Shown here: one piece after another, positions 11,868 through 20,824 of the stretch
Numbering within the stretch: position 1 is the first letter of the stretch
Layout: every line of letters begins with the position of its first letter
Assembly (NCBI GenBank): GCA_945861345.1
Contig: CAMATX010000026.1
Coordinates: 1 to 32,112, forward strand
Reading direction: 5' to 3'
DNA from: Comamonas sp. lk
GTDB lineage: Bacteria; Pseudomonadota; Gammaproteobacteria; Burkholderiales; Burkholderiaceae_C
Length of the DNA: 32,112 bases
Position numbers and translations under genes: made by a program
The notes under the pieces: model-generated
What the model was told of the DNA's origin: nothing
Seen by the model: the letters and a program-made list of their open reading frames with translations, nothing else
Databases searched by the model: none

Positions 11868-14188
11868 TCCAGGTCCCCTCTGTAGCGCTGGAGCCTCCCA
11901 GCACGCCGCCCCGGCCAAGCCCGTCGCGCCTGGTGGGTCTGGGCGCGGTGGTCATGGTGCTGATCGGGCTCCTGCTCTTGTACCTGCTCACCCAAGCGAC
12001 TAACAACCAGATGTACGAGCAAAACTATGCCCAGCTCGTTACCGTCAACGTGGTGGTGGCCGGCATTTTGGTGCTGGCCATTGTCTGGGTGGGCGTGCGC
12101 CTGTACACGCGGATGCGCCAAGGGCGTTTTGGCAGCCGCTTGTTGGTGAAGATTGCAGCGATATTTGCACTGGTGGGCGTAGCCCCGGGTTTGCTGATTT
12201 ATGTGGTGTCCTACCAGTTTGTATCCCGCTCGATTGAGACTTGGTTTGACGTGAAAGTCGAAGGCGCTCTGGACGCAGGCCTGAGCCTGGGCCGGGTGAC
12301 GCTGGACACCTTGTCCAACGATCTGGCCAGTAAATCCCGCGTCGCTGCCGCGCAACTGTCCGAAACACCGAACGAAGAGGCTGAGGCCGCCTTGAGCCGT
12401 GTGATGGAGCAACTAGGCGCCAGTGAAGTGGCCGTTTGGAGTGCCAGCGGCAACTTGATTTCCACGGTAGGCGGCGGCGGTATTCAGCTCAGTCCGGACA
12501 AACCCAGCGGCAGCCAGATGCGCGCCGCACGCACAGAGCACGCCTACGCCTGGGTTGAAGGCTTGGAGGATGGCGCCTCCGGCAAACCCGGCAAAGCCAT
12601 GATCAAAGCACTAGCGCCCCTGTCGAGCAGCAGCTTGGGGCTGGCCACCGAGCAGCGCTTTTTGCTGGTGCAGCGCAGCCTGCCGGCCAATTTCGTGGCG
12701 AACGCCAATGCGGTGGTCAGCGCCAACCGCGAATACCAGGAACGCGCGCTCGGGCGCGAGGGGCTCAAGCGCATGTACATCGGCACGCTGACGCTGAGCC
12801 TGTTTTTGGCGGTGTTTGGTGCGATATTGCTGGCCATCGTGCTGGGCAACCAGATTGCCCGCCCGCTCCTGGTCCTGACCGAGGGCGTGAGCCAGGTGGC
12901 TGCCGGCGATTTGCGGCCCAAGCTGGCCTTGCAAACCCGTGACGAGCTGGGCGGACTGACCCGCGCCTTTGCCTCCATGACCCAGCAACTGGCCGATGCC
13001 CGCCACACGGTGCAAAACAGCATGTCGCAGTTGGACGCGGCACGTGCGCACTTGCAAACCATTTTGGACAACCTGACCGCTGGCGTGCTGGTACTCAATG
13101 CCGATGGACGGGTGCGTTCGGCCAACCCGGGTGCGGCGCGCATTTTGCAGCTGCCTTTGGCCGACCTGAGCGACGCCCGGCTGGCCGAATTACCCGGCTT
13201 GCAGGTGCTGGGCGAGGGTATCGAACAGCAATTTCGCCAGTTCGAAGGCGGCGGCCAGGCGCCCGAGGCAGACCATTGGCAACAATCGTTTGAGTTGGGG
13301 GTGGCGCCCGAACTGGCCGGCGCCACAGCCAACCAGTCGGTGACGCTGGTGGCGCGCGGTGCGCTGTTGCCCGACCTAACCCGGCTGGTAGTGTTTGATG
13401 ATATTTCCGAGATCATCTCGGCCCAGCGCGCCCGTGCCTGGGGCGAGGTCGCGCGCCGACTGGCCCACGAGATCAAGAATCCGCTCACGCCGATCCAGCT
13501 CTCGGCCGAGCGCCTGGAGCGCAAGCTTGACGGCAAGCTAGACGCACCCGACCAGGCCGTCCTGACCAAGTCGGTGAAAACCATCGTCGACCAGGTGGAC
13601 GCGATGAAGCGCTTGGTCAACGACTTTCGGGATTACGCGCGCCTGCCCTCAGCGCTGCTCGGACCCTTGGACCTCAACGCCTTGGTGGAGGACGTTTCGC
13701 ACCTCTACGAATCCTCGGCCGTGGCCCTGCGCCTGGAGCTGGACCCGGACCTGCCGCAGGTGCTGGGGGACCCGCAACAACTACGCCAGGTCCTGCACAA
13801 TCTTGTACAAAACGCCCAGGACGCCACCGAGCAAGCACGCCTGGACGCCCTCGCCAAGGGCGCCGCGCCACAGGCGATCGCCGACATCGTTCTCAAGACC
13901 CAATGGATGACACACTCTAACCGTGCGCGTTTGCAGGTCCTGGACCAGGGCAGCGGATTTGCCGACCATATTTTGAAGCGGGCCTTTGAGCCCTACGTCA
14001 CCACCAAGCGCAGTGGCACTGGGCTGGGTTTGGCGGTGGTCAAGAAAATTGCGGACGACCACGGTTCGCGCATCGAAATTACCAACCGCATGGCGGGTGC
14101 CACCGTGGTCGGGGCGCAAGTCTCGTTATCATTGGCTTGCACGGAAACCATCTCACCTTTGACAACTATTTTTTCGGACCACGCATAA
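11864..14188 (+). CDS. ntrY: NtrY-type membrane sensor histidine kinase
   Basis: This 774-residue kinase starts at the ATG overlapping the DUF4390 stop. Four membrane segments are visible (about residues 22-43, 57-79, 94-116 and 303-328). The third and fourth flank a periplasmic loop of nearly 190 residues. A HAMP domain (about 329-382), a PAS-like domain (about 395-510), the HisKA box (ARRLAHEIKNPLTPIQLSAE, phospho-acceptor H535) and the HATPase domain follow; the last shows the N box HNLVQNAQDA (N650) and the late G box GTGLGLAVVKKIADDHG. The layout is that of NtrY, which senses redox or nitrogen status in several proteobacteria. Its partner regulator starts 3 nt downstream. The signal sensed here cannot be read from sequence. 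Confidence 0.93.
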   Translation: MIQVPSVALEPPSTPPRPSPSRLVGLGAVVMVLIGLLLLYLLTQATNNQMYEQNYAQLVTVNVVVAGILVLAIVWVGVRLYTRMRQGRFGSRLLVKIAAIFALVGVAPGLLIYVVSYQFVSRSIETWFDVKVEGALDAGLSLGRVTLDTLSNDLASKSRVAAAQLSETPNEEAEAALSRVMEQLGASEVAVWSASGNLISTVGGGGIQLSPDKPSGSQMRAARTEHAYAWVEGLEDGASGKPGKAMIKALAPLSSSSLGLATEQRFLLVQRSLPANFVANANAVVSANREYQERALGREGLKRMYIGTLTLSLFLAVFGAILLAIVLGNQIARPLLVLTEGVSQVAAGDLRPKLALQTRDELGGLTRAFASMTQQLADARHTVQNSMSQLDAARAHLQTILDNLTAGVLVLNADGRVRSANPGAARILQLPLADLSDARLAELPGLQVLGEGIEQQFRQFEGGGQAPEADHWQQSFELGVAPELAGATANQSVTLVARGALLPDLTRLVVFDDISEIISAQRARAWGEVARRLAHEIKNPLTPIQLSAERLERKLDGKLDAPDQAVLTKSVKTIVDQVDAMKRLVNDFRDYARLPSALLGPLDLNALVEDVSHLYESSAVALRLELDPDLPQVLGDPQQLRQVLHNLVQNAQDATEQARLDALAKGAAPQAIADIVLKTQWMTHSNRARLQVLDQGSGFADHILKRAFEPYVTTKRSGTGLGLAVVKKIADDHGSRIEITNRMAGATVVGAQVSLSLACTETISPLTTIFSDHA

Positions 14189-14191
14189 ACC

Positions 14192-14851
14192 ATGGCAAAT
14201 ATTTTGGTCGTCGATGATGAGCACGGCATCCGTGAGCTGCTTTCAGAAATCCTCAATGATGAGGGCCATACCGTCGAGCTGGCCGAAAACGCGGCCCAGG
14301 CGCGCGCCTCCCGGCTCAAAGAGCGCCCCGATCTGGTGCTGCTGGATATTTGGATGCCCGATACCGACGGTGTCACCTTACTCAAAGAATGGGCTGCAAG
14401 TGGCCTGCTGACCATGCCGGTCATCATGATGAGTGGTCACGCCACGATCGAAACAGCAGTTGAAGCGACCCGCATCGGTGCCTTGGCTTTTCTGGAAAAA
14501 CCGGTCACTTTGCAAAAGCTGCTCAAGGCCGTTGAGCAAGGTTTGACGCGCAACAGCATCCAAAAACACGATCCACGGGTGCAGACCGCCGCGAGCGCCA
14601 CCCTTGCGCCGACGCCTGAGGCGGCCTTGGCGAGCAGCGCGGTGACCGCCAACCAGCAATTTGACCTGGATCGCCCCTTGCGCGATGCGCGTGATGATTT
14701 TGAGCGGGCCTACTTTCAATTCCATTTGACCAAAGAGTCAGGCTCCATGACCCGGGTTGCCGATAAAACCGGTTTAGAGCGGACCCACTTGTACCGCAAG
14801 CTCAAGCAATTGGGCGTTGACGCCAGCCGAAGCAAGCGCCAGAGTGGCTGA
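14192..14851 (+). CDS. NtrX-like response regulator lacking the AAA+ domain
   Basis: This 219-residue regulator has a receiver domain (residues 2 to about 118) with the acidic pocket D8/D9, phospho-acceptor D52 (LVLLDIWMPDTDG), the SGH motif and the conserved lysine in FLEKPV. A linker of about 45 residues, poor in conserved motifs, leads to a Fis-type helix-turn-helix (about 167-210; FERAYFQFHLTKESGSMTRVADKTGLERTHLYRKLKQLGV). Ends and context match NtrX, but the roughly 240-residue sigma-54 AAA+ domain of typical NtrX (no Walker A, no GAFTGA) is absent. The reading frame is intact, so this is not a frameshift remnant. It may act as an ordinary DNA-binding regulator like RegA/ActR, which have the same layout. 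It is the likely partner of the NtrY-type kinase directly upstream. Confidence 0.92.
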   Translation: MANILVVDDEHGIRELLSEILNDEGHTVELAENAAQARASRLKERPDLVLLDIWMPDTDGVTLLKEWAASGLLTMPVIMMSGHATIETAVEATRIGALAFLEKPVTLQKLLKAVEQGLTRNSIQKHDPRVQTAASATLAPTPEAALASSAVTANQQFDLDRPLRDARDDFERAYFQFHLTKESGSMTRVADKTGLERTHLYRKLKQLGVDASRSKRQSG

Positions 14852-14859
14852 AAAGACGT

Positions 14860-15789
14860 TCAGTCCCGGTTGAGCAAGCGTTCTCCCTGGCGCGCCACGG
14901 CGCCGGCCTGGACCAGTTGCTCTAGCAAGTCCAGGACATAGGTCTGTATGGGCTGATCCGCGTGGAAGCGCTGCCACAGCGAATGCACATAGGGCGTGGC
15001 GCACGCCCAGGCGAGCAGCGCTTCGATGGAGACTTGCTGCAACTCCAAGAGCCGAAATTTCAGGAGCACTTTGCCGGCGTAATTGCGGTGTCGCGCCGGT
15101 TGCTGCACGAAATAATCGAGCCGCTTGCGCGCCCGCACGATGGCTTGCGGCACATCCGTAAACACCTTGCCGTGTCCTGGAATCACCACGGCGGGTTGCA
15201 GCGAGGCGATCAGGTCTAAGGTGGCGGCCACGCTGTCAAAGGCGTCCTGGCCATCGAGCTCCGGGAAAACCACGCCAAAGCCGTTCTCCCACAAGGCGTC
15301 GGCCGATATCAGCAACCGGTGCGCCGGGTCAAAAAGCAGCACCGCGTGGGTATCGTGGCCGGGCGCGGCGTGGATCTGCCATCTCTGGTGGCCTAGGCGC
15401 ACTTCCTGGCCCGGCTCGAGCAGAGCCTCGTAACGAAAAGGTGGGCAGTGCTGGCCTGTGGGCGTATAGCTCAGCGTTTGCGGACACCAATCGCGCACGG
15501 CTGCAGCCTGACCGGGCGCTATGGCAGTATGCAGGCTCGGATAGGCGGCCTGTAGTGCCGCGTTCCCGCCGCAATGGTCGCTGTGCAGGTGGGTGTTGAG
15601 CAAAAAACGAAGGTGTTGGCCCTGCAGCGCCTGCGCCACTAAAGCTACCGTCTGTTCACTGTGCAGGTAGTAGCCGCTGTCAACCAGTGCGGCGCCATCG
15701 TCGCCGCCGGTGAGCACTACATTGTTGGACGACAGCCAGCCGCGTTCGAGCACCTGCACGCCCAGTGGCAATAAAGCGTCAGCACGCAC
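14860..15789 (-). CDS. Metallo-beta-lactamase-fold hydrolase
   Basis: This is a 309-residue MBL-fold protein. The signature THLHSDHCGG gives metal ligands H67, H69, D71 and H72; further ligands are likely H145 (APGHDTH), D164 (SADALW) and H207 (IPGHGK). The C-terminal part (about 225-305) is helical, with RKRLDYF early on and a segment ending in a leucine-rich LDLLEQLVQAG. The substrate is unknown; members of this fold act as glyoxalase II, lactonases, nucleases and others. The start is a GTG, since no upstream ATG is in frame, and no clear Shine-Dalgarno sequence is seen. It lies 20 nt after hemE on the same strand, so the two are probably cotranscribed. It converges with the response regulator gene, whose stop is 8 nt away. 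Confidence 0.88.
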   Translation of the reverse strand: MRADALLPLGVQVLERGWLSSNNVVLTGGDDGAALVDSGYYLHSEQTVALVAQALQGQHLRFLLNTHLHSDHCGGNAALQAAYPSLHTAIAPGQAAAVRDWCPQTLSYTPTGQHCPPFRYEALLEPGQEVRLGHQRWQIHAAPGHDTHAVLLFDPAHRLLISADALWENGFGVVFPELDGQDAFDSVAATLDLIASLQPAVVIPGHGKVFTDVPQAIVRARKRLDYFVQQPARHRNYAGKVLLKFRLLELQQVSIEALLAWACATPYVHSLWQRFHADQPIQTYVLDLLEQLVQAGAVARQGERLLNRD

Positions 15790-15809
15790 GTGAATCGGCC
15801 CGGCCGACG

Positions 15810-16973
15810 TTAGTTGCGCATCGCGCGCGATTGGCTGTGGACCGCCTCTACCAGCGCCGCGACATGATCAGGCGGCGTAAATTGGCTGATGCCGTGGCCC
15901 AAATTAAATATATGCGTGGGCCCGCTACCTGGCCCTTGGTGCGGCGGGCCAAAGCTTTGGAGCACCCGCTCCACTTCCTGGGCAATCTGTGCAGGAGGCG
16001 CAAACAGGACATTGGGGTCAATATTGCCTTGCAGCGCTTTGCCGGGTCCCCCGGCGGCGCCGCCGACGGCACGCCGGGCGGCGCCCAGGTTGACTGTCCA
16101 GTCCAGGCCTAGCACCTCGCAGTCCAGTGCGGCCAAGTCTTGCAGCCACAGGCCGCCGCCCTTGGTGAAAACGATGCGCGGAATGATTTCGCCACCGGGT
16201 CCGGTACGCTTCAGCCCCGCCAGCACCTGGGCCATATAGGCAAGGCTGAAGGTCTGAAAAGCCTGGTCGGCCAGTACGCCCCCCCAGCTGTCAAAAATCA
16301 TCACCGCTTGTGCGCCTGCGTCAATTTGGGCGTTCAGGTAAGCAACAACGGCCTGCGCATTGACCGCCAGGATGCGGTGCATCAGATCGGGGCGGGCGTA
16401 CATCATGGTTTTGACCAAGCGGTAGTCGTCCGAACCGGCACCCTCCACCATGTAGCACGCCAGCGTCCAGGGACTGCCCGAGAAGCCAATCAGCGGCACC
16501 CGCGCGCGGCCGTCCGGCTGTTTGAGCGCTGCGCGAATGCTGCTGACGGCATCAAAGACGTAGCGCAGGCGCTCCATGTCGGGCACCTCCAAGCCGTCCA
16601 CGGCGGCCTCCGAGTCCATACGGTGGGCAAAACGCGGGCCCTCGCCTTGGGCAAAGCTCAGACCCAAGCCCATGGCATCGGGCACGGTCAGGATGTCGCT
16701 GAAAAGAATTGCAGCGTCTAGGGGGTAGCGCTCCAGCGGCTGCAGCGTGACTTCGGTGGCGAAATCGCGGTTAGTGGCCAAGCCCATGAAACTTCCGGCG
16801 CGCTCGCGAGTAGCGCGGTACTCGGGTAGGTAGCGCCCGGCTTGGCGCATCAGCCAAAGGGGGGTGTAAGTGGTGGACTGGCGCAGACAAGCGCGCAGAA
16901 ACTGGGAATTTTCCAAGCCCGAAAACGTCAGATCCAGCGCATTTCGGTCAAAAGTAGTGTGTGTTGCGGTCAT
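15810..16973 (-). CDS. hemE: Uroporphyrinogen decarboxylase
   Basis: HemE converts uroporphyrinogen III to coproporphyrinogen III in heme biosynthesis by removing four acetate carboxyls. The 387-residue product has the hallmark [16 protein letters not shown] (R43 and R47 bind substrate carboxylates), the [15 protein letters not shown] box with the catalytic aspartate (D93), the [16 protein letters not shown] segment and the late [15 protein letters not shown] motif. Two oddities are a leader of about 20 residues before the usual start and a glycine/alanine-rich insertion ([21 protein letters not shown]) where other HemE proteins have a shorter loop. No strong ribosome binding site is seen at the chosen ATG. 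It is divergent from the pil-chp operon. Confidence 0.97.
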   Translation of the reverse strand: MTATHTTFDRNALDLTFSGLENSQFLRACLRQSTTYTPLWLMRQAGRYLPEYRATRERAGSFMGLATNRDFATEVTLQPLERYPLDAAILFSDILTVPDAMGLGLSFAQGEGPRFAHRMDSEAAVDGLEVPDMERLRYVFDAVSSIRAALKQPDGRARVPLIGFSGSPWTLACYMVEGAGSDDYRLVKTMMYARPDLMHRILAVNAQAVVAYLNAQIDAGAQAVMIFDSWGGVLADQAFQTFSLAYMAQVLAGLKRTGPGGEIIPRIVFTKGGGLWLQDLAALDCEVLGLDWTVNLGAARRAVGGAAGGPGKALQGNIDPNVLFAPPAQIAQEVERVLQSFGPPHQGPGSGPTHIFNLGHGISQFTPPDHVAALVEAVHSQSRAMRN

Positions 16974-17044
16974 GGAGGGATGGGCACTTTGCGAATTTCA
17001 CCATTGTGCCCCAAGCCGGAAAAGGTGCGCAAAGAGCCTAAGAA

Positions 17045-17073
17045 ATCCCAAGAATTTAAAATTTAATTGTCAA
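17045..17073 (-). promoter_or_regulatory. Possible hemE promoter
   Basis: On the minus strand a perfect TTGACA lies at 17073-17068, and TGGGAT lies at 17050-17045 after a 17-nt spacer. The -10 match is weak (3 of 6), so the call rests mostly on the -35 and on its position, 72 nt upstream of the hemE ATG. It overlaps the proposed pilG promoter on the other strand. Confidence 0.35.
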
Positions 17074-17095
17074 AAATAGAATCATGAGGTAAAGT
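17067..17095 (+). promoter_or_regulatory. Possible sigma-70 promoter of the pil-chp operon
   Basis: TTGTCA (17067-17072, 5 of 6 matches) and TAAAGT (17090-17095, 4 of 6 matches) are separated by 17 nt. AT-rich sequence lies just upstream (17052-17066), which could act as an UP element. The proposed pilG ATG is about 100 nt downstream of the -10. This is consensus matching only. Confidence 0.4.
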
Positions 17096-17194
17096 TGTAC
17101 GATCCGGTTAAACAATGGTGTATGCCATCGGACCGCCGTGGCCTGAAATGCCGGGTACCCAGGGGTGAAAGTTCTTAACAAGGGTGTGCAAATA

Positions 17195-17593
17195 ATGAAA
17201 AGCGATCAGGTGCCCAAAAAAATAATGGTCGTTGACGATAGCAACACTATCCGCCGCAGCGCCGCCTTGTTTTTGGAGCAAAGCAGTTTCCATGTGGTCT
17301 TGGCTGAAGACGGGTTTGATGCCTTGACCCAAATCAATGCCGAGTCGCCCGATTTGATATTTTGCGATATTGCCATGCCCCGTCTCGACGGGTACCAAAC
17401 CTGCGCAATTATCAAAAGAAACAGTTTGTATGCGGACGTGCCGGTGATTATGTTGTCGTCCAAGGATGGAATCTTTGACCGCGCCAGAGGCCGGGCCGTG
17501 GGCTCTGATCATTATTTAACCAAACCATTTACAAAGATGCAGTTATTAGAAGTAATTCAGCAATTTTCTGCTGAGCAGGGAGTTTCAGAATGA
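17195..17593 (+). CDS. pilG: Twitching motility response regulator PilG
   Basis: This is a single receiver domain of 132 residues with acidic pair D14/D15, phospho-acceptor D58 (DLIFCDIAMPRLDGY), the hydroxyl residue in MLSSKDG and the conserved lysine in YLTKPF. In the Pil-Chp system PilG is phosphorylated by ChpA and promotes pilus extension and cAMP-linked surface responses. A GTG at 17165 would extend the frame by 10 codons, but AAGGGTG (17180-17186) lies 8 nt before ATG 17195, and that start gives the usual length (P. aeruginosa PilG is 135 residues). The stop overlaps the pilH start by 4 nt (ATGA), indicating translational coupling. Base composition just upstream is richer in A+T than its surroundings. 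Confidence 0.93.
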   Translation: MKSDQVPKKIMVVDDSNTIRRSAALFLEQSSFHVVLAEDGFDALTQINAESPDLIFCDIAMPRLDGYQTCAIIKRNSLYADVPVIMLSSKDGIFDRARGRAVGSDHYLTKPFTKMQLLEVIQQFSAEQGVSE

Positions 17594-17964
17594 CATCAAT
17601 CAAAAAAATCTTAATAGTGGACGACTCGAAAACTGAAACTTATTATTTGACCGAAGTCTTGGCTGGGCAGGGTTATGCGGTAAGCAGTGCCGAAAATTCC
17701 GACCAGGCGCTAGAGCGCCTCAAATCGGACCGTCCGGATCTGATATTGATGGACGTCGTGATGCCGGGGAAAAATGGCTTTCAGCTGACCCGAGAGTTGC
17801 ATCACCACCGTGACTACGGTGGAATTCCCATTTTCATCTGCAGTGGCAAGGACAAGGAATCTGACAAATTCTGGGGTTTGCGCCAAGGTGCGCGAGATTA
17901 TTTGACCAAGCCGCTGAATCCCGCCTTGTTATTGGGAAAAATTAAATCTCTGCAAGCGGCTTAA
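17590..17964 (+). CDS. pilH: Twitching motility response regulator PilH
   Basis: This is a 124-residue stand-alone receiver domain. D11/D12 form the acidic pocket, D55 is the phospho-acceptor (LILMDVVMPGKNGFQ), ICSGKD supplies the serine, and YLTKPL supplies the lysine. PilH is the second CheY-like regulator of the Pil-Chp system and in Pseudomonas counteracts PilG, linked to pilus retraction and phosphate-sink behaviour. Naming rests on its place after pilG and the FQLTRELHHH-type helix following the phosphorylation site. The ATG overlaps the pilG stop, and the stop TAA is directly followed by the pilI ATG with no gap. Confidence 0.93.
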   Translation: MTSIKKILIVDDSKTETYYLTEVLAGQGYAVSSAENSDQALERLKSDRPDLILMDVVMPGKNGFQLTRELHHHRDYGGIPIFICSGKDKESDKFWGLRQGARDYLTKPLNPALLLGKIKSLQAA

Positions 17965-18546
17965 ATGGTCCACGAACGCGAAAGTCTGGCCCAGTTTCAG
18001 TCGCGCCTGGCGCAAAGACTGCAGCAAGCCAACTCGGTCAGCACCGTGGCGCGCTGGCTTGCGGTGCGGTGTGGACAAATCAATTATTTGCTCCCCTTGG
18101 GGCAGGTGGGCGATGTCTTTAACGCACCCCGACCCCAGGAGGTGCCGCACACCCGGGTGTGGTTTGGCGGGGTTATCAATAGCCGAGGCAAAATTTTGGG
18201 TGTTATCGACTTTCAATATTTTGTCGAGGCGCTTGGATTATGGGCAACGAATGACGCCCCGCCCCTCACCCTGCCGCTACCGTCTGAATGGCTGATGGTG
18301 GCTTTCAATCCTGTTTTAGAGCTCAACTGCGCGCTTCGAATCGATGCGGTCTTGGGGTTGAAATCATTGGCAGACTTCGAAGGTGCCGCCCAATTTCTGG
18401 ATACGGCCCAAGAGGTGTTTAAGACGCGATGGATGGATGACAAAGCGGGTATCTGGCAGGAAGTAGACCTGGAAGCCTTGGGTGAGACCGACGTGTTTCT
18501 TGACATTGGCGTAAAAAAGGAGGCCATTGCCCATGCGATCACCTAA
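17965..18546 (+). CDS. pilI: CheW-like adaptor PilI
   Basis: This is a 193-residue CheW-domain protein that couples the transducer PilJ to the kinase ChpA. An amphipathic N-terminal segment ([18 protein letters not shown]) precedes the CheW fold, which starts at [54 protein letters not shown]; the hydrophobic strand plus the [15 protein letters not shown] turn is typical. Its ATG immediately follows the pilH stop, and its last codons contain the ribosome binding site and start of pilJ. The operon position between pilH and pilJ is the standard one. Confidence 0.92.
   Translation: MVHERESLAQFQSRLAQRLQQANSVSTVARWLAVRCGQINYLLPLGQVGDVFNAPRPQEVPHTRVWFGGVINSRGKILGVIDFQYFVEALGLWATNDAPPLTLPLPSEWLMVAFNPVLELNCALRIDAVLGLKSLADFEGAAQFLDTAQEVFKTRWMDDKAGIWQEVDLEALGETDVFLDIGVKKEAIAHAIT
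18517..18523 (+). promoter_or_regulatory. Ribosome binding site fixing the pilJ start
   Basis: AAGGAGG, a near-perfect anti-Shine-Dalgarno match, lies within the last codons of pilI. Spacing is 9 nt to ATG 18533 but only 3 nt to the TTG at 18527, so the ATG is chosen as the pilJ start. Confidence 0.85.
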
Positions 18547-20776
18547 TTCAAACCTCCAGCCGGTGGGGCGCGAGGGCCAGGCGGGCGAGGTTTCGGAGTT
18601 TCAGGAGTCGGTATTGGCCTTCTTTGCAAATGACGGAAAGTCCATGGTTGCGCCAAAACCGGCGCCGCCATTGGCAGGAGCCGTCGCGGCGCCGTGGAAC
18701 GAGGATGCACCCACCGCCCATATCCCGCTGCTGGGTCCAATCAGGCTGGCCAACGTTCAGCGTGTGTTGGCCTTTATCCTTGGACTGACCTTGCTACTGA
18801 CTTTTGCCTTGGTCCTGCGCAACCAAGAGCGTTCGGATAATTTGGCAGTCAAAGTTAAGGCTATCGGCGATTCGCTGATGCAAGCGCAGCGCTTGGCAAA
18901 AACCGCAAACCAGGCCATGGCCGGCGTCGCGCCGGCCTTTGTGGAGCTGGCGCAATCCATGCAAGAACTGTCGCGGGCGCATGCCACGCTGCAAGCGTCC
19001 GATTCCTGGCTAGGTGCCAGCACCCCTTCCGCCGATTTTCTGGCCCGTATGCAAAGCTTGACCCCCATGGTGACCAATGCGGATAAGCGCGCAAAAGACC
19101 TGCTCAGAGAAAAAGAGGTGTTAATTCGCGTGCACACGGCCCTCAAGGCGATCAATCGGCAAACCGACGATTTGCTAGACCGAATACAGGTATTGTCGAC
19201 TGCACGCCAAAAGCGATCGGCGCCGGGTTCGGAAATCTCGGCATTGGGCGATTTGGGCGCTTACAGCCAAAGAATTGCCCGCTCGGCCAATGAGTTTATT
19301 TACGCCGAGACCGTCAATCCCCAGTCTGTTTTTTTGCTACGCAAGGACTTAAGTGCCTTTTTTGAGTTGGCACAACAGCTGATAAACGGCAACGTTGCTT
19401 TGCGTCTGAGCCCCGCCCGGGACACCGAAGAAAAAGCCCAGTTGCAGGAAATGTTGAACGAATTTGAAGTGATGCGCACCCAAGCTGCGGTCATCACCGA
19501 TAACTTAGCCCAACTGGCCCGCGCGCGGGAGGCGCAAATAGAAATCGTCAAAGGCAGCGAGCCACTTCGCGTGGGGCTGAGCGAATTGGGCACGGCATTG
19601 ATCGAGGATGCGCAGGGTGGTGGTGGCTCGATGGCCAGCGTAATCATGGCTGCTGCTGCGTCTTTGGCATGTGCTGTGGGTCTGGTGTATGCGCAATTAT
19701 TGACCGGCAGGGCGCGTCAGGTCCGGGCCGAGGAGCGACGGCAGAAGGCAGAGGACCTAGAGCGCCGTGCCCGCGCCGAAAATGACGCCATCCAGGCGGC
19801 GATTTTGCGACTCATGAATGAGCTGCAGGCAGTCTCCGAGGGCGACCTGACCCGCGAGGCCACGGTCAGCGAAGACATTACCGGCGCGATTGCTGACTCG
19901 GTCAACTACACCGTGGAGCAGTTGCGTGCCCTGGTAGGCAATGTGCAAACTACGGCTGACCGCGTGATGCAGACCACCGGCGCGGTAGGTACGGCCTCGA
20001 CCGCACTGCTGCAGCAATCCGGACTGCAACTGCAAGAAATCCGCCAGACGGGCCGTGCGGTTCTGGAAATGGCCGCCCGCATCAACCAGGTCTCCACCCG
20101 TGCGCAGGGCTCGGCCGAGGTCGCCCGCCAATCGCTGCAAGCGGCCAGCTCGGGGCTCTCTGCGGTCCAAAACACCATGGACGGCATGAACAGCCTGCGT
20201 GACCAGATTCAAGAGACTTCCAAGCGCATTAAGCGTTTGGGCGAGTCCTCGCAGGAAATTGGCGAAATTACCGCCATCATTTCGGAAATCACCGAACAAA
20301 CCAACGTGCTGGCGCTCAATGCCGCCATTCAAGCGGCGTCGGCGGGCGAGGCCGGTCGTGGCTTTGCGGTGGTCGCTGAAGAGGTGCAGCGGCTTGCGGT
20401 TCGTTCGGCCGAGGCGACGCAGCAAATATCTGCATTGGTGGAACTCATTCAAAACGACACCTTCGATGCGATCGGTGCCATGGAGAAGTCGGCCCAGGGC
20501 GTGGTTGCGGGGGCCAATCTGTCGGACAACGCAGGCGCTGCCTTGGCAGATATCGACACCGCCTCGCGTCAGGTCGCGCATGAGGTGGAGGAAATATCGA
20601 GCTCCGCCTCGCGCGAGGCCGAACTGGCCAACGGCGTTGCCAAAAGGATCCAGCATATTTTTGTGGTCACCGAGCAGACCGAGAAAGGCATGTTGGCCGC
20701 GGCCAAGCAAGTAAACCAGATGGCGCAGGTGGCCCAAGAGTTGCGCCAATCGGTGGCGCGCTTTCGCGTGCAATGA
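18533..20776 (+). CDS. pilJ: Type IV pilus chemosensory transducer PilJ
   Basis: This is a 747-residue methyl-accepting chemotaxis protein. A cytoplasmic, proline-containing N-terminal extension of about 75 residues precedes the first membrane segment (about 77-96, [19 protein letters not shown]). A helical periplasmic region of PilJ type follows, then a second membrane segment (about 366-388), a HAMP region ([24 protein letters not shown]) and a long signalling coiled coil. The hairpin tip is present around residues 585-625 ([26 protein letters not shown]). PilJ senses pilin or surface cues and passes the signal via PilI to ChpA. It overlaps pilI by 14 nt. The next gene, chpA, starts 48 nt downstream. 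Confidence 0.95.
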   Translation: MRSPNSNLQPVGREGQAGEVSEFQESVLAFFANDGKSMVAPKPAPPLAGAVAAPWNEDAPTAHIPLLGPIRLANVQRVLAFILGLTLLLTFALVLRNQERSDNLAVKVKAIGDSLMQAQRLAKTANQAMAGVAPAFVELAQSMQELSRAHATLQASDSWLGASTPSADFLARMQSLTPMVTNADKRAKDLLREKEVLIRVHTALKAINRQTDDLLDRIQVLSTARQKRSAPGSEISALGDLGAYSQRIARSANEFIYAETVNPQSVFLLRKDLSAFFELAQQLINGNVALRLSPARDTEEKAQLQEMLNEFEVMRTQAAVITDNLAQLARAREAQIEIVKGSEPLRVGLSELGTALIEDAQGGGGSMASVIMAAAASLACAVGLVYAQLLTGRARQVRAEERRQKAEDLERRARAENDAIQAAILRLMNELQAVSEGDLTREATVSEDITGAIADSVNYTVEQLRALVGNVQTTADRVMQTTGAVGTASTALLQQSGLQLQEIRQTGRAVLEMAARINQVSTRAQGSAEVARQSLQAASSGLSAVQNTMDGMNSLRDQIQETSKRIKRLGESSQEIGEITAIISEITEQTNVLALNAAIQAASAGEAGRGFAVVAEEVQRLAVRSAEATQQISALVELIQNDTFDAIGAMEKSAQGVVAGANLSDNAGAALADIDTASRQVAHEVEEISSSASREAELANGVAKRIQHIFVVTEQTEKGMLAAAKQVNQMAQVAQELRQSVARFRVQ

Positions 20777-20824
20777 CGCAGTGCGGGCAGGCGCAAGTTC
20801 CATTTTTGAAGCCTTACGTATTCC

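Noticed and set aside
14852-14859. Terminator between the response regulator and the MBL-fold gene
   Set aside because: Only a 5-bp CTGAA/TTCAG pairing is present, with no T run; too weak to call.
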